A stretch of DNA of 17,629 bases from assembly GCA_021648745.1 (NCBI GenBank), contig JAKISE010000071.1, positions 1 through 17,629 of the forward strand. The letters run 5' to 3'. Source of the DNA: Cyclobacteriaceae bacterium. GTDB lineage: Bacteria > Bacteroidota > Bacteroidia > Cytophagales > Cyclobacteriaceae. Shown in pieces: positions 1 through 6,329 of the stretch. Each line of letters opens with the position of its first letter. Within the stretch, counting starts at the first letter, position 1. The notes beneath the pieces are model-generated. The model did not search any database. It was given only the letters and a program-made list of their open reading frames with translations, and had not been told where the DNA came from. A program made the position numbers and the translations under genes.

Positions 1-400
1 GTTGCACAGTAATTGTTCCGTTTGCCGTTTTGCAGCCCGATGGTGTTAACGATGCAGTTGCCTGAAAACCTCCCTTAGAAGCAATCAGGACATCTTTAGA
101 AATGGAACACTTTGCATTATCAGTTATGATAATGGTATAATTACCAGCCACTAGGTTATCAATTGTACTTGTTGTGAGCATTGCCGGATTATTAATGGCA
201 TATACATAAGGAGGTTCGCCACCCGAGGCTGTAATAACAATTCCTCCATTACTTTGCCCACAGTCTGCATCCGTAGTAGTGGTAACAAAATCAAGTGTTG
301 AAATTGAACAATCAACAAAACTAGGTTCGTCTATTTTATTAGGAGTACACGAAACAAAACTAATTAGCAAACCAACTAGAACAACTTTTATTATTTTCAT
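1..400 (-). CDS. SprB-like repeat lipoprotein, N-terminal part (runs off left edge)
   Basis: An open frame starts with ATG at 400 and continues off the left edge (133 codons visible), so only the N-terminus is here. The protein begins with a lipoprotein leader with the candidate lipidated Cys at residue 18 (LLISFVSC). It then carries a repeat of the SprB type: Cys-Gly-x-x-Asn-Gly-x-Ile near residues 47-54, GGEPPYVYAIN near 60-70, and LVAGNYTIIITDNAKC near 83-98. A second repeat begins near residue 115 with GCKTANGTITV. SprB repeats occur in Bacteroidota cell-surface adhesins and gliding or type IX-secreted proteins. A surface or adhesive role is inference. The gene is separated from the metal cluster by a repeat-filled gap of about 490 bp and is probably unrelated to it. 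Confidence 0.7.
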   Translation of the reverse strand, partial: MKIIKVVLVGLLISFVSCTPNKIDEPSFVDCSISTLDFVTTTTDADCGQSNGGIVITASGGEPPYVYAINNPAMLTTSTIDNLVAGNYTIIITDNAKCSISKDVLIASKGGFQATASLTPSGCKTANGTITVQ

Positions 401-417
401 AAAACAATGTTTACATG

Positions 418-435
418 ATTAAGGATACCTCTACT
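418..435 (+). repeat. solitary copy of the terminal-repeat motif
   Basis: ATTAAGGATACCTCTACT matches the right terminal repeat of the element at 705-879 (859-876) at 16 of 18 positions, in the same orientation. An inverted copy at 708-725 matches at 15 of 18. It may be the remaining end of another copy of that element. Confidence 0.5.
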
Positions 436-468
436 CGAAAAATTCACCACTCTCAATTTTTTTTACCA

Positions 469-607
469 CAATTCTCTTAACTTCTCAATATCCGCAGGTA
501 GTCTTTGGATTTTACTTTTAGAATGCGCCCCTAAACACCAAAAAAGGTGTTTAGCATTTCCAATTTAGTAAGCTACCTGCAACTATTGAGAAGTTACCAA
601 TTCTCTT
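469..607. repeat. inverted-repeat element flanked by 10-bp direct repeats
   Basis: Two 23-nt arms, 479-501 and 573-595, are inverted copies of each other (AACTTCTCAATA and GCAGGTAG paired, 3 central mismatches). Inside sits a perfect 9-bp hairpin, CTAAACACC at 531-539 and GGTGTTTAG at 546-554, with an A6 loop. CAATTCTCTT occurs just outside the left arm (469-478) and 2 nt outside the right arm (598-607), which looks like a target-site duplication. No protein is encoded. A MITE-like insertion is the simplest reading. A folded regulatory RNA is the alternative. Confidence 0.55.
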
Positions 608-704
608 TGTATAGTGATGATAATAAGTGATATACATTCAGGTTGTAAAAATATTTTACGGGTTAATTGCTTTAATGCTCAGAAAAAGCTAGAGGATATA
701 AGCA

Positions 705-879
705 ATTAATAGAAGTGCCCTTAAATATATCACTCCGTTGAGTGGTTTTAACCTGAATAGCCGTAACTTCTACCAAACGGGCTAAACTTAAATTAATTGC
801 TTTCTTTCTTTCTTTTTTGGCACATATACCAAAAATTGAATACAGAGAGCAAAAGCTAATTAAGGACACCTCTATTAAT
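705..879. mobile_element. MITE-like element with 20-bp terminal inverted repeats
   Basis: The left end ATTAATAGAAGTGCCCTTAA (705-724) and the reverse complement of the right end at 860-879 agree at 18 of 20 positions. The 175-bp unit is too short to encode a transposase, and the 65-codon frame across it resembles nothing I know. A related end lies at 418-435. Non-autonomous transposable element is inference from the structure; the mobilising family is not identified. Confidence 0.5.
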
Positions 880-894
880 AGAAGTCCTTTTAAT
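858..894 (-). terminator. palindrome overlapping the end of the NTF2-like gene
   Basis: AATTAAGGAC (858-867) pairs with GTCCTTTTAAT (884-894) with a small bulge, around the perfect 12-bp palindrome TCTATTAATAGA (871-882). It overlaps the stop codon of the gene ending at 890. Read on the minus strand it could end transcription of the metal-resistance block. It also contains the right end of the 705-879 element, so that end may have been co-opted as a terminator. Confidence 0.35.
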
Positions 895-1339
895 GTGTTG
901 CTTTTCTTACATCTCTTGAGGAGTTATGGCTTTTCATAATTTTCCAAACACCGTCTTCTTTATGCAGTACCGAAGTTGCAGCACCTTGTTTTTCAATTAC
1001 TCTTTCTCCTTCTTTTAACACTATAACGTACACATAAGTTTCGGTTCCAAAAGCATAATCTCCATCTACAATTACATTTACTTTATAATTATTATAAGTA
1101 AACGATTTAAAATGACCTAACTCAGGCCCAATATGGTGGGCAATGTAATCTTGATAAGTACCTTCTACCTTACCTGTTTCCAAAATCTCAGAATTAGAGG
1201 TAAAGTATTTTTCAGTTCCTTCTACATTTAAGTTTTCTAATGCAGCCTTATAAGCTCTTAATACTGTTTTTACTTTACCTATTTCATCTTTTTGATTAGG
1301 GTTTACTACAGTATCAACAGTAGGTTTACTGTGCTCCAT
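890..1339 (-). CDS. NTF2/SnoaL-like domain protein, leader lost by frameshift
   Basis: The frame gives a compact alpha+beta protein that resembles nuclear transport factor 2/SnoaL-like (DUF4440-type) proteins: an N-terminal helix (KVKTVLRAYKAALENLNVE), then strands ending in YVYVIVLKEG, a Gln-Gly-Ala-Ala-Thr-Ser-Val strand and VWKIMKSHNSS. Such domains are small binding or enzymatic folds, and the ligand here is unknown. The ATG at 1339 is probably not the true start. The frame continues upstream as NEEHEHAEG until a TAA at about 1370, and a lipoprotein leader sits just upstream in another frame (1458-1306). The native product was probably a lipoprotein of about 190 residues with a His-rich N-terminus. 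It is the last gene of the minus-strand metal block. The fold assignment is from pattern memory. Confidence 0.65.
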   Translation of the reverse strand: MEHSKPTVDTVVNPNQKDEIGKVKTVLRAYKAALENLNVEGTEKYFTSNSEILETGKVEGTYQDYIAHHIGPELGHFKSFTYNNYKVNVIVDGDYAFGTETYVYVIVLKEGERVIEKQGAATSVLHKEDGVWKIMKSHNSSRDVRKATH

Positions 1340-1458
1340 TCCTTCGGCATGCTCATGCTCCTCATTACATTACTTTCTTTAGTTGAAGGCTGCTCACACG
1401 ATAAAACAAAAATCGTGGTAAGGCTAGCTAATGTATAGACAATAAATTTATTTTTCAT
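1306..1458 (-). pseudogene. detached lipoprotein leader of the NTF2-like gene
   Basis: ATG at 1458 opens a 50-codon frame that begins with a lipoprotein leader (MKNKFIVYTL..., then TTIFVLSC with the lipid Cys at residue 21, then EQPSTKESN). After about residue 30 it runs out of frame with the downstream domain and stops at TAG (1308-1306). The correct downstream frame resumes as NEEHEHAEGMEHS. Removing 2 nt, or adding 1 nt, at about 1360-1372 joins the leader to the NTF2-like domain. It could be a real frameshift or a sequencing error. Confidence 0.6.
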
Positions 1459-1498
1459 TTTTATATTTATTAAGATTAAGATTAAATTTCTATTATTA

Positions 1499-2254
1499 TT
1501 AATGTTCGGCTTCTAATGGAGTTGCCTCTACCTTTTTTACAGATAACATGCTATTTCCTGATGCAGATAAACCAACATACCCTGCAGCCATTTCATCCGC
1601 GTGTCCATGTGTAATCATTTTATCATTTATATATCCTTTAAAATGAGAACCTGCGGCAGTAACTGTCAATGTAAACCAATCAGTTGGCAACTCAAATTCT
1701 TTGGAGTCTAAAATTTTCTCTTCTCCGTTTTCTACTCTTCCTAGGTTCATCATATTGCCATTTAAAGCAACAAACTCATAATTGTCTTTGTCAGTACTAT
1801 GATGAATCAGTTTCACTTCTCCATCATTTCCATCTAGTTTAATAGTGGCAGTAACACCAACATTTCCTTGTTTTCCGTTAAACATACAAGAGGACTTTCC
1901 TCCTTTGGGAGAAAACATCATTACATTGTCTTCGCCATGCTTCATCATCATTACATTATCAGTTTTGTAAGCTAGCATATCCTTAGATTCTTCCATCGCC
2001 ATCCAAGTAAAAGCTTCACCCATCACCGATTCAGCAGTTGCATCACCATGTTCGTGTGCCTCAGTTTCGTTCCCACCTTCATCATGACTATGCTCAGTTG
2101 CTTCATTGTTGTTGTCTGTAGCCTCACTATGTTCCATACCTTCGGCATGCTCATGGTCTTCAGTTTCAGAACTGGAAGATCCTCCACAAGAAACAGCAAA
2201 AACAAAGGTTAATGCGATGAATCCATAAGAGATTTTTTTAATCGTTAGTTTCAT
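1499..2254 (-). CDS. His-rich lipoprotein with DUF1080-like jelly-roll domain
   Basis: The 251-residue protein has a lipoprotein leader with lipid Cys at 23 (FAVSCGGSSSSE). An acidic, His-rich linker follows at residues 33-70, with DHEHAEGMEHS, EHSHDEGG and AHEHGD, suited to binding Cu or Zn. The remainder (about 80-245) is beta-rich with several Met pairs (NVMMMKHGEDNVMM). It ends with WFTLTVTAAGSHFKGYINDK and AGYVGLSASG, which resembles the concanavalin-like fold of DUF1080/3-keto-disaccharide hydrolase proteins. Catalysis is unlikely to be its role here; periplasmic or outer-membrane metal capture is inference from composition and context. It lies 43 nt after the DUF2231 gene in the same direction. 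A 17-bp stretch encoding part of the His motif is identical to one in the next gene. Confidence 0.7.
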   Translation of the reverse strand: MKLTIKKISYGFIALTFVFAVSCGGSSSSETEDHEHAEGMEHSEATDNNNEATEHSHDEGGNETEAHEHGDATAESVMGEAFTWMAMEESKDMLAYKTDNVMMMKHGEDNVMMFSPKGGKSSCMFNGKQGNVGVTATIKLDGNDGEVKLIHHSTDKDNYEFVALNGNMMNLGRVENGEEKILDSKEFELPTDWFTLTVTAAGSHFKGYINDKMITHGHADEMAAGYVGLSASGNSMLSVKKVEATPLEAEH

Positions 2255-2297
2255 AATTGTTTAATTTTAATTGTTAGTTTTTAGTAATTATATAATT

Positions 2298-2750
2298 TTA
2301 TTTTTGAACCCCCAGGCCGTACTCAAATACAAGGCGACCACCATGTTCTGCCGTTTGCCCTAATATAAAAAAGCCTAACAGTGCTAGTGCAGCTAAAGTT
2401 AGTTTAAAAACGATGCTTTCTTTTTTAAGCATAAAGACAACTCCATAATAAATGACAGTGAAAATTCCAAAATAGACAAGGGTGTATAGCCCCCAATCTG
2501 AGTGGGTGCCAATGGCAACCTCTGCTTTTAAATTAAGGCCAATACTATCGGCAGCTGATCTACCAGAAATGTAAGAAGCTAAAGCACTTAATGTTCCTAC
2601 TGTATATAAACCTAATGTGGCTTTGGTTATCCATTCTCGATAATAAAATAAGGCAAGCACTGTTAACACAACTGCGAGGGATAATAATGCAACAGGAAAA
2701 TGAATAATCAATGGGTGTATTCCTGGTGCCCATTCGGGTAATAATTCCAT
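2298..2750 (-). CDS. DUF2231 inner-membrane protein
   Basis: A 150-residue protein with about four hydrophobic segments. The N-terminal motif HPLIIHFP (residues 12-19) is the hallmark of DUF2231 membrane proteins. A conserved-looking HSDWG lies between membrane segments 2 and 3, and TAEHGGRLVFEYG at the C-terminus. The family's biochemical role is not established to my knowledge; the His residues could bind heme or metal. It sits 31 nt downstream of the HMA-AraC regulator gene and 43 nt upstream of the His-rich lipoprotein, which suggests co-transcription and a role linked to metal stress. Confidence 0.8.
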   Translation of the reverse strand: MELLPEWAPGIHPLIIHFPVALLSLAVVLTVLALFYYREWITKATLGLYTVGTLSALASYISGRSAADSIGLNLKAEVAIGTHSDWGLYTLVYFGIFTVIYYGVVFMLKKESIVFKLTLAALALLGFFILGQTAEHGGRLVFEYGLGVQK

Positions 2751-2781
2751 TATTTTTTTGTTTAGTTTTACGAATAAATTT

Positions 2782-3330
2782 CTATGCTAATTTTCGCTTG
2801 TCTATGAAACTGGAGACCGTACAGCCTTCAATTTTTTTGAACTGCGATGATAGATAGTGCACACTACTATACTTAAGCATTGTGGCTATTTCGCTTAGAG
2901 AGTTCTCTTTATAGCTCAATAATTGTTTTACTCTTTCTATCTTTTGCTTTAAAAAATAAGCTTCGATGGTTGAGTCTTCAAGAGAAGAGAATAACTTACT
3001 CAAGAAGCTATAATTTTTTCCTACATTAACCGATAAGTAGTCCGACAATTTTGTAATAACTAATTGATTTTCAATCTTATCAAGGTATTCTCTACACGAG
3101 CATTTAACCTGCTCGACAATTTTTTTATCTTTATCGTAGAGCATCTCAAAACCAACTTCCTTAAATCTATCTTCAAGCCGTTTATGCTGCCCCGTACTAA
3201 TTTTTTCTATTTCTACATGCCCCATTTCGAAAAAAAAGAGGTTAATACCTTGTTCATTGAGTGTTTGCCGAACGACAATTTCGCAAGACGGGCACATCAT
3301 GTTTTTTATATATAAGTGTTGAGTTTCCAT
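2782..3330 (-). CDS. HMA-like domain fused to AraC-family regulator
   Basis: The 182-residue protein joins two modules. Residues 5-70 read as a heavy-metal-associated (HMA) ferredoxin-like domain: YIKNMMCPSCEIVVRQ carries the MxCxxC-type metal site (C13, C16), and EVGFEMLYDKD forms the last strand. A second Cys pair (KCSC) occurs near 77-79. Residues about 90-182 form an AraC-type DNA-binding domain, with KQKIERVKQLLSYKENSLSEIATMLKYSSVHYLSSQFKKIEG matching the two-helix-turn-helix pattern. There is no signal peptide, so it acts in the cytoplasm. Inference: it binds Cu(I)/Ag(I) directly and controls the surrounding efflux genes. It is downstream of an HYC_CC_PP gene (78 nt) and upstream of DUF2231 (31 nt). 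Confidence 0.85.
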   Translation of the reverse strand: METQHLYIKNMMCPSCEIVVRQTLNEQGINLFFFEMGHVEIEKISTGQHKRLEDRFKEVGFEMLYDKDKKIVEQVKCSCREYLDKIENQLVITKLSDYLSVNVGKNYSFLSKLFSSLEDSTIEAYFLKQKIERVKQLLSYKENSLSEIATMLKYSSVHYLSSQFKKIEGCTVSSFIDKRKLA

Positions 3331-3408
3331 AATAGTGTAATTAGAGAATTAAAAAATATTTTTAATTTCTTTAGGCAGCAAAATACCACCTCAATTAACT
3401 ATTGAAAC

Positions 3409-3858
3409 TCAATTAAGAAACGACTGAATAAGTATCCTCAGATTAACCCCGGTTAGTGGAGGGGGAGTATCATATTCGTGGTATATAATGTTGGCAGTTT
3501 TGTAAAAAGAAACAAGTTGACTCGAAATACTAATGTTTCCACATAAGAAGTACTTAGCACCCACAACTGTATTTTTAATTATTTTACTAAATAAGGAAGC
3601 CTCTAATTGGCTTGCTATATTATCGCAACAAGAATCTTCTTGGTTGGTTTCAGAGGATGAATTTGGAAAATGTTGATGATGATTGTTTTCATTGTTATGA
3701 TGGTTACTTCCAGACTCGTTGCTGTGCTCATGCACCAAATTAGGAGCATATTCCATTATTTCTAAATCACACAAAGCATTAGCAGTAAATACTCCTACAA
3801 AAGCCGCAAAAAAGAAAATAGCAATCTGGGCCATATATTTACTGCTCCAATTTATCAT
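3409..3858 (-). CDS. HYC_CC_PP family protein, His-rich (paralogue 1)
   Basis: The 149-residue protein has an N-terminal hydrophobic leader (residues 9-29). A His/Asn-rich stretch follows (HEHSNESGSNHHNNENNHHQHF, about 43-64 with the flanks). Then come a Cys pair (DSCCDNIASQ) and the C-terminal DTPPPLTGVNLRILIQSFLN. The CC and PP signatures and the terminal QSFL match the Bacteroidota HYC_CC_PP family. The family's N-terminal His-Tyr-Cys motif is missing, and only ALCDLE is present there. The function of the family is unknown. The thiol/His composition and the paralogue at 13982-14368 suggest periplasmic metal binding. A promoter-like pair of boxes lies upstream (3879-3907), so this may head a unit with the HMA-AraC gene. 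Confidence 0.65.
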   Translation of the reverse strand: MINWSSKYMAQIAIFFFAAFVGVFTANALCDLEIMEYAPNLVHEHSNESGSNHHNNENNHHQHFPNSSSETNQEDSCCDNIASQLEASLFSKIIKNTVVGAKYFLCGNISISSQLVSFYKTANIIYHEYDTPPPLTGVNLRILIQSFLN

Positions 3859-3878
3859 AACATCAATCTAGTGTGCTT

Positions 3879-3907
3879 CAAATTTAATTATAATATTTCT
3901 TTTTCAA
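3879..3907 (-). promoter_or_regulatory. candidate promoter for the HYC_CC_PP/HMA-AraC unit
   Basis: On the minus strand TAAATTTG (3886-3879) is an exact match to the Bacteroidota -7 element TAnnTTTG. A TTG (3907-3905) lies 18 nt upstream, near the usual -33 position. Predicted transcription start is about 3872, giving a short leader of about 14 nt before the ATG at 3858. Confidence 0.4.
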
Positions 3908-3927
3908 TAATTGTGCATTTATGGCAG

Positions 3928-4494
3928 CTAATAGTTATTGTTTCTATTAAGGATGGTCTGCATTACTTGCACTTTTACTTTTCTTAAATTCGGGTAACCC
4001 ACATTATTCATGCGCAAAGTTTCTTCATCAATTTCAAACGAATAGCCCAGCATACAGGAAATAGACCCACCTCCACCTATATGTTGCAATTCAGCAGACC
4101 CATAGATAGGAATAGAAACTTCGTTTTGAGTAAGCACCCCTGAAAATTCAAAATTCAAAGCTGCATGATTACTTGTTTCGATATGGTCCACATTAAAACG
4201 TCCTGTCAAACTTACTTCGTTTTTATCGGCTGCGAGATCTAGCCTTTCCTCGAACCCATCTTTGGTGTTTACGAGAGTGCCAATCTCTAACTTCGACCCA
4301 AATTCAGCGTTATCATTGTCTAGTAGTACATGCAAATGCCTGCTTTGGAATTGAATTAGCGAATCTCCATAATCCAGCTCTATCACTACTGTTGCCCCTT
4401 TAAATTGATATAATTCTTGGCTAAGCACAGCAGGACATCTCACAACTGTAAGCAGTAAGGTTAGCATTATATAGTTGGCATTCGTGCTTCTCAC
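3928..4494 (-). CDS. secreted beta-rich protein of unknown function
   Basis: I do not recognise the family. The 188-residue protein has a probable signal peptide (LTLLLTVVRCPAVLSQ, to about residue 26). The rest is rich in alternating beta strands: VVIELDYGDSLIQFQSRHLHVLLD, SLTGRFNVDHIETSNHAALNFEFSGVLTQNEV, and a Gly4 turn before SISCMLGYSFEI. The overall pattern is loosely like the YceI lipocalin-like barrel, but I cannot confirm its key motifs. The start is 7 nt after the stop of the upstream carboxypeptidase-regulatory-domain gene, so the two are almost certainly co-transcribed. A periplasmic accessory role in metal resistance is inferred from position only. Confidence 0.6.
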   Translation of the reverse strand: MRSTNANYIMLTLLLTVVRCPAVLSQELYQFKGATVVIELDYGDSLIQFQSRHLHVLLDNDNAEFGSKLEIGTLVNTKDGFEERLDLAADKNEVSLTGRFNVDHIETSNHAALNFEFSGVLTQNEVSIPIYGSAELQHIGGGGSISCMLGYSFEIDEETLRMNNVGYPNLRKVKVQVMQTILNRNNNY

Positions 4495-4501
4495 TAAACC
4501 T

Positions 4502-5080
4502 TTATCTATTTACTTTATTTTTGATACGATTGTATTTACTAAATTTATGCTGGAGATAAGTAAGTGGCCCAACTAAATCAGTTTCACCGTCTCCGGTAGA
4601 TAGTTGTTTGGCATACTTGCTAACTACAGGTAAAGCCAAAGTAGTATTTCCTTGTGGCACATCTAAGCTAAGTATTTCCTGCTTAAATTGCTCTAGGCTC
4701 TTCTGACCAATTACTGTAACTGTTTTTAACCAAATAGCATCAGTAACCATAACTACTTCTATCGAACGGTCTTCAAAATCCTCCTGTTCACTTAAGCTGT
4801 AAATATAATCTTGGTGTTCGGCTGTAGAAAATACGATGGTATCAGTTTTACTCATTTCAATTGTAAATGACCCATCTTGTTTACTTACAGCTCCATAACC
4901 CTGACTTTTGTTAAACACAATCACCAGCGAAAGTGTTCCGTTTATTGGGTGTACACAGTTTACTTTACCACTTAATGTAATAGTTGGTTCAGCGTTGCTG
5001 TTTTGGGCAACGACTAAAGTGGAACTAAAGCCTATCATAAAGAGTGTATGCCATATCAGATATATAAATTTAGTTTTCAT
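4502..5080 (-). CDS. small carboxypeptidase-regulatory-like domain protein
   Basis: The 192-residue protein has a signal peptide ending near VVAQ (residue 26). A carboxypeptidase-D-regulatory-like beta sandwich follows: ITLSGKVNCVHPINGTLSLVIVFNKSQGYGAVSKQDGSF, TIEMSKTDTIVFSTAEH. In Bacteroidota this domain usually opens TonB-dependent receptors, but here it stands alone with a tail (GPLTYLQHKFSKYNRIKN) like that of short free-standing family members. No TonB box or plug is present, so it is not a truncated receptor in any obvious way. Its partner is unknown. It lies 31 nt downstream of the Cys-rich lipoprotein gene and 7 nt upstream of the next gene. Confidence 0.7.
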   Translation of the reverse strand: MKTKFIYLIWHTLFMIGFSSTLVVAQNSNAEPTITLSGKVNCVHPINGTLSLVIVFNKSQGYGAVSKQDGSFTIEMSKTDTIVFSTAEHQDYIYSLSEQEDFEDRSIEVVMVTDAIWLKTVTVIGQKSLEQFKQEILSLDVPQGNTTLALPVVSKYAKQLSTGDGETDLVGPLTYLQHKFSKYNRIKNKVNR

Positions 5081-5111
5081 TTGTAATAGACTTTAGTGTA
5101 ACTGATAATTT

Positions 5112-5555
5112 CTAACTTTTGCTTTTAAACTCCTTATAGTTCTCTTCATTAGCAAAATAATAAACGGCTCCAGTTTCCTCAGATGCCAGAACTATATAGG
5201 CTTCCACCTTATCTACTTTTTCATTGGTAAGCGGATCAATTCCATATCTGTATTTATCAGAATTCTGCAATTTATCCACGCAGTTTTCACAACATCCATA
5301 ATAAATTTTGTTTCCTACTGGTACAGGGTATTGCTTTCTGCCCATAAAGGCATCATTTACCATGCAAACTAGCTCGTTCGATAATCTAACATCTACACTA
5401 GAAGCCTCTACCGCTGGAGGTGAATTGTGAGGCACCTGAGTGGCGACAGCTTCTGAAGAAACAGCTTCTTGGCTAGAAGTATTTTCTGAGCTTTGGCAAG
5501 ACACATGGATTACTCCAAGTGCAAAAACGATTAATATTGATTTTATAGTCTTCAT
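5112..5555 (-). CDS. lipoprotein with TRASH/YHS-like Cys cluster
   Basis: The 147-residue protein has a lipoprotein leader with lipid Cys at 20 (GVIHVSC) and a Ser/Ala/Glu-rich linker to about residue 58. A compact domain follows with C64 (LVCMVND) and GCCENC (C88, C89, C92), so C-x23-C-x3-C. This is close to the TRASH/YHS pattern of Cys residues that bind Cu or similar soft metals. The aromatic NKIYYG before the cluster and the DPLT downstream also fit YHS-like domains. It ends with a strand GAVYYFANEENYKEF. Likely an envelope metal-binding or metal-sensing lipoprotein. It lies between the stand-alone DUF3347 gene and the carboxypeptidase-regulatory-like gene. Confidence 0.7.
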   Translation of the reverse strand: MKTIKSILIVFALGVIHVSCQSSENTSSQEAVSSEAVATQVPHNSPPAVEASSVDVRLSNELVCMVNDAFMGRKQYPVPVGNKIYYGCCENCVDKLQNSDKYRYGIDPLTNEKVDKVEAYIVLASEETGAVYYFANEENYKEFKSKS

Positions 5556-5573
5556 CTTTTTGAAATTTAGAAC

Positions 5574-5624
5574 CTGAGGAGAGGATTTGTATTCATTGCC
5601 CTAACATATAGGGCTCTCTCCCAG
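5574..5624 (-). terminator. two-tier stem-loop between DUF3347 and Cys-rich lipoprotein genes
   Basis: An outer stem CTG(A)GGAGAG (5574-5583) pairs with CTCTCCCAG (5616-5624) with one bulged A. An inner perfect 6-bp hairpin is GCCCTA (5598-5603) with TAGGGC (5609-5614). No clear T-run follows on the minus strand, so it is more likely an attenuator or mRNA-processing/stability element than a full terminator. Confidence 0.4.
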
Positions 5625-5638
5625 ATTTTTGTTAATAA

Positions 5639-6211
5639 TTAGTTTAATACTTCTTTAGTTGACCCACAGGTAAGCATCATGCTTCCATAATAGGGGTTAT
5701 TAATATCTTCGCTATTGCTTAACCAACTAGCTTTTGCCATTGGGCAGTGTTGGTAATAAACCGTTTCGCCTACACCAAATGCCTTAACAGACTTAAACAA
5801 CCCTTCAGAAACACCAGCATATGCTTTCCGTTGTGCAGCAATATCAGAAGCGTTACCAATTACCTTTAGGCCTTCATTAATTGGTTTTATATAGGCCATC
5901 CAAACCATATGCGCATCTCCTTTAAGCAGGCTCATGTCTACATTTTTCATGCTGCTGCTCATAGTAGCTGCTTTCGATTTTGCTACATCAGCTTCACCTG
6001 CAACAAATGCATTGCTAAGCTCTAGATTTGCCTGGTAAACAGCATTTAATTGCTCTTGAAAATCGGCACTTACTTCATAGCGTTTGACTTCTCCTTCATT
6101 ATGGGCTGTATTACTGTCACCGTGATCCATATTTCCATGAGGGTGGTCTTGTGCCATTAGTGCTATGGGGAAAACCATAACTGTTATCACTACTGCTATT
6201 AAATTTTTCAT
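5639..6211 (-). CDS. stand-alone periplasmic DUF3347 protein
   Basis: The 190-residue protein has a signal peptide (to about residue 20, IALMAQ) and a short His/Met segment (DHPHGNMDHGDSNTAH). A DUF3347 domain follows over about 50-190. The domain is helical (LNAVYQANLELSNAFVAGE, LLKGDAHMVWMAYIKPINEG) and ends with the family's metal-ligand-like motif YYQHCPMA ... WLS ... NPYYGSMMLTCG, with conserved His, Cys and Met. The same domain forms the C-terminus of the CusB-type protein encoded just upstream. DUF3347 domains accompany CusB-like adaptors in Bacteroidota; metal delivery to the pump is inference. A palindromic repeat (6251-6319) lies in the 118-nt gap before it. Confidence 0.85.
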   Translation of the reverse strand: MKNLIAVVITVMVFPIALMAQDHPHGNMDHGDSNTAHNEGEVKRYEVSADFQEQLNAVYQANLELSNAFVAGEADVAKSKAATMSSSMKNVDMSLLKGDAHMVWMAYIKPINEGLKVIGNASDIAAQRKAYAGVSEGLFKSVKAFGVGETVYYQHCPMAKASWLSNSEDINNPYYGSMMLTCGSTKEVLN

Positions 6212-6250
6212 CTTTTATATGTTTAAATTATTATTACTACTTAATTAATA

Positions 6251-6319
6251 GTCATTCTGAACTCTATTCAAGAGCTCAAGAACTCCATAGTTTAGATCCT
6301 GAAACAAGTTCAGGATGAC
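6251..6319. repeat. Bacteroidota palindromic (REP-like) repeat, copy 1
   Basis: A 69-bp unit with imperfect terminal inverted repeats (GTCATTCTGAACT at 6251-6263 and AGTTCAGGATGAC at 6307-6319, 12 of 13 paired). It contains a perfect 8-bp hairpin ATCCTGAA/TTCAGGAT with loop ACAAG. It is intergenic between the CusB-type and DUF3347 genes. The same type of unit lies inside the cusC-like gene at 9476-9551. Confidence 0.75.
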
Positions 6320-6329
6320 GTGGTCAATA

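Larger units (their letters stand above)
401..889. other. gene-free stretch full of inverted repeats
   Basis: No convincing gene lies here. The only sizeable frame, minus 672-869 (65 codons), has no recognisable domain and ends inside the repeats. The stretch holds an isolated repeat end (418-435), a 117-bp inverted-repeat element with direct repeats at its edges (469-607), and a 175-bp element with 20-bp terminal inverted repeats (705-879). Further inverted pairs are 627-634/726-733 (GTGATATA), 636-644/750-758 (ATTCAGGTT), 663-672/700-709 (TTAATTGCTT) and 731-735/740-744 (CACTC). A structured RNA cannot be excluded. Confidence 0.6.

Noticed and set aside
731..790. Possible decayed tRNA (the reverse frame reads LARLVEVTAI, like frames antisense to tRNA T-arms)
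   Set aside because: No cloverleaf, no GGTTCGAATCC T-arm and no acceptor pairing could be built.
672..869. Minus-strand 65-codon frame as a small gene
   Set aside because: It spans the MITE-like element, includes one terminal repeat, has no recognisable domain, leader or neighbour logic, and is best explained as chance coding inside a repeat.
3341..3366. AT-only near-palindrome upstream of the HMA-AraC gene
   Set aside because: Pure A/T composition makes such pairing expected by chance in this genome.
4502..5080. Truncated TonB-dependent receptor
   Set aside because: The regulatory-like domain is followed by a tail typical of free-standing small family members, and no plug or barrel remnants follow.
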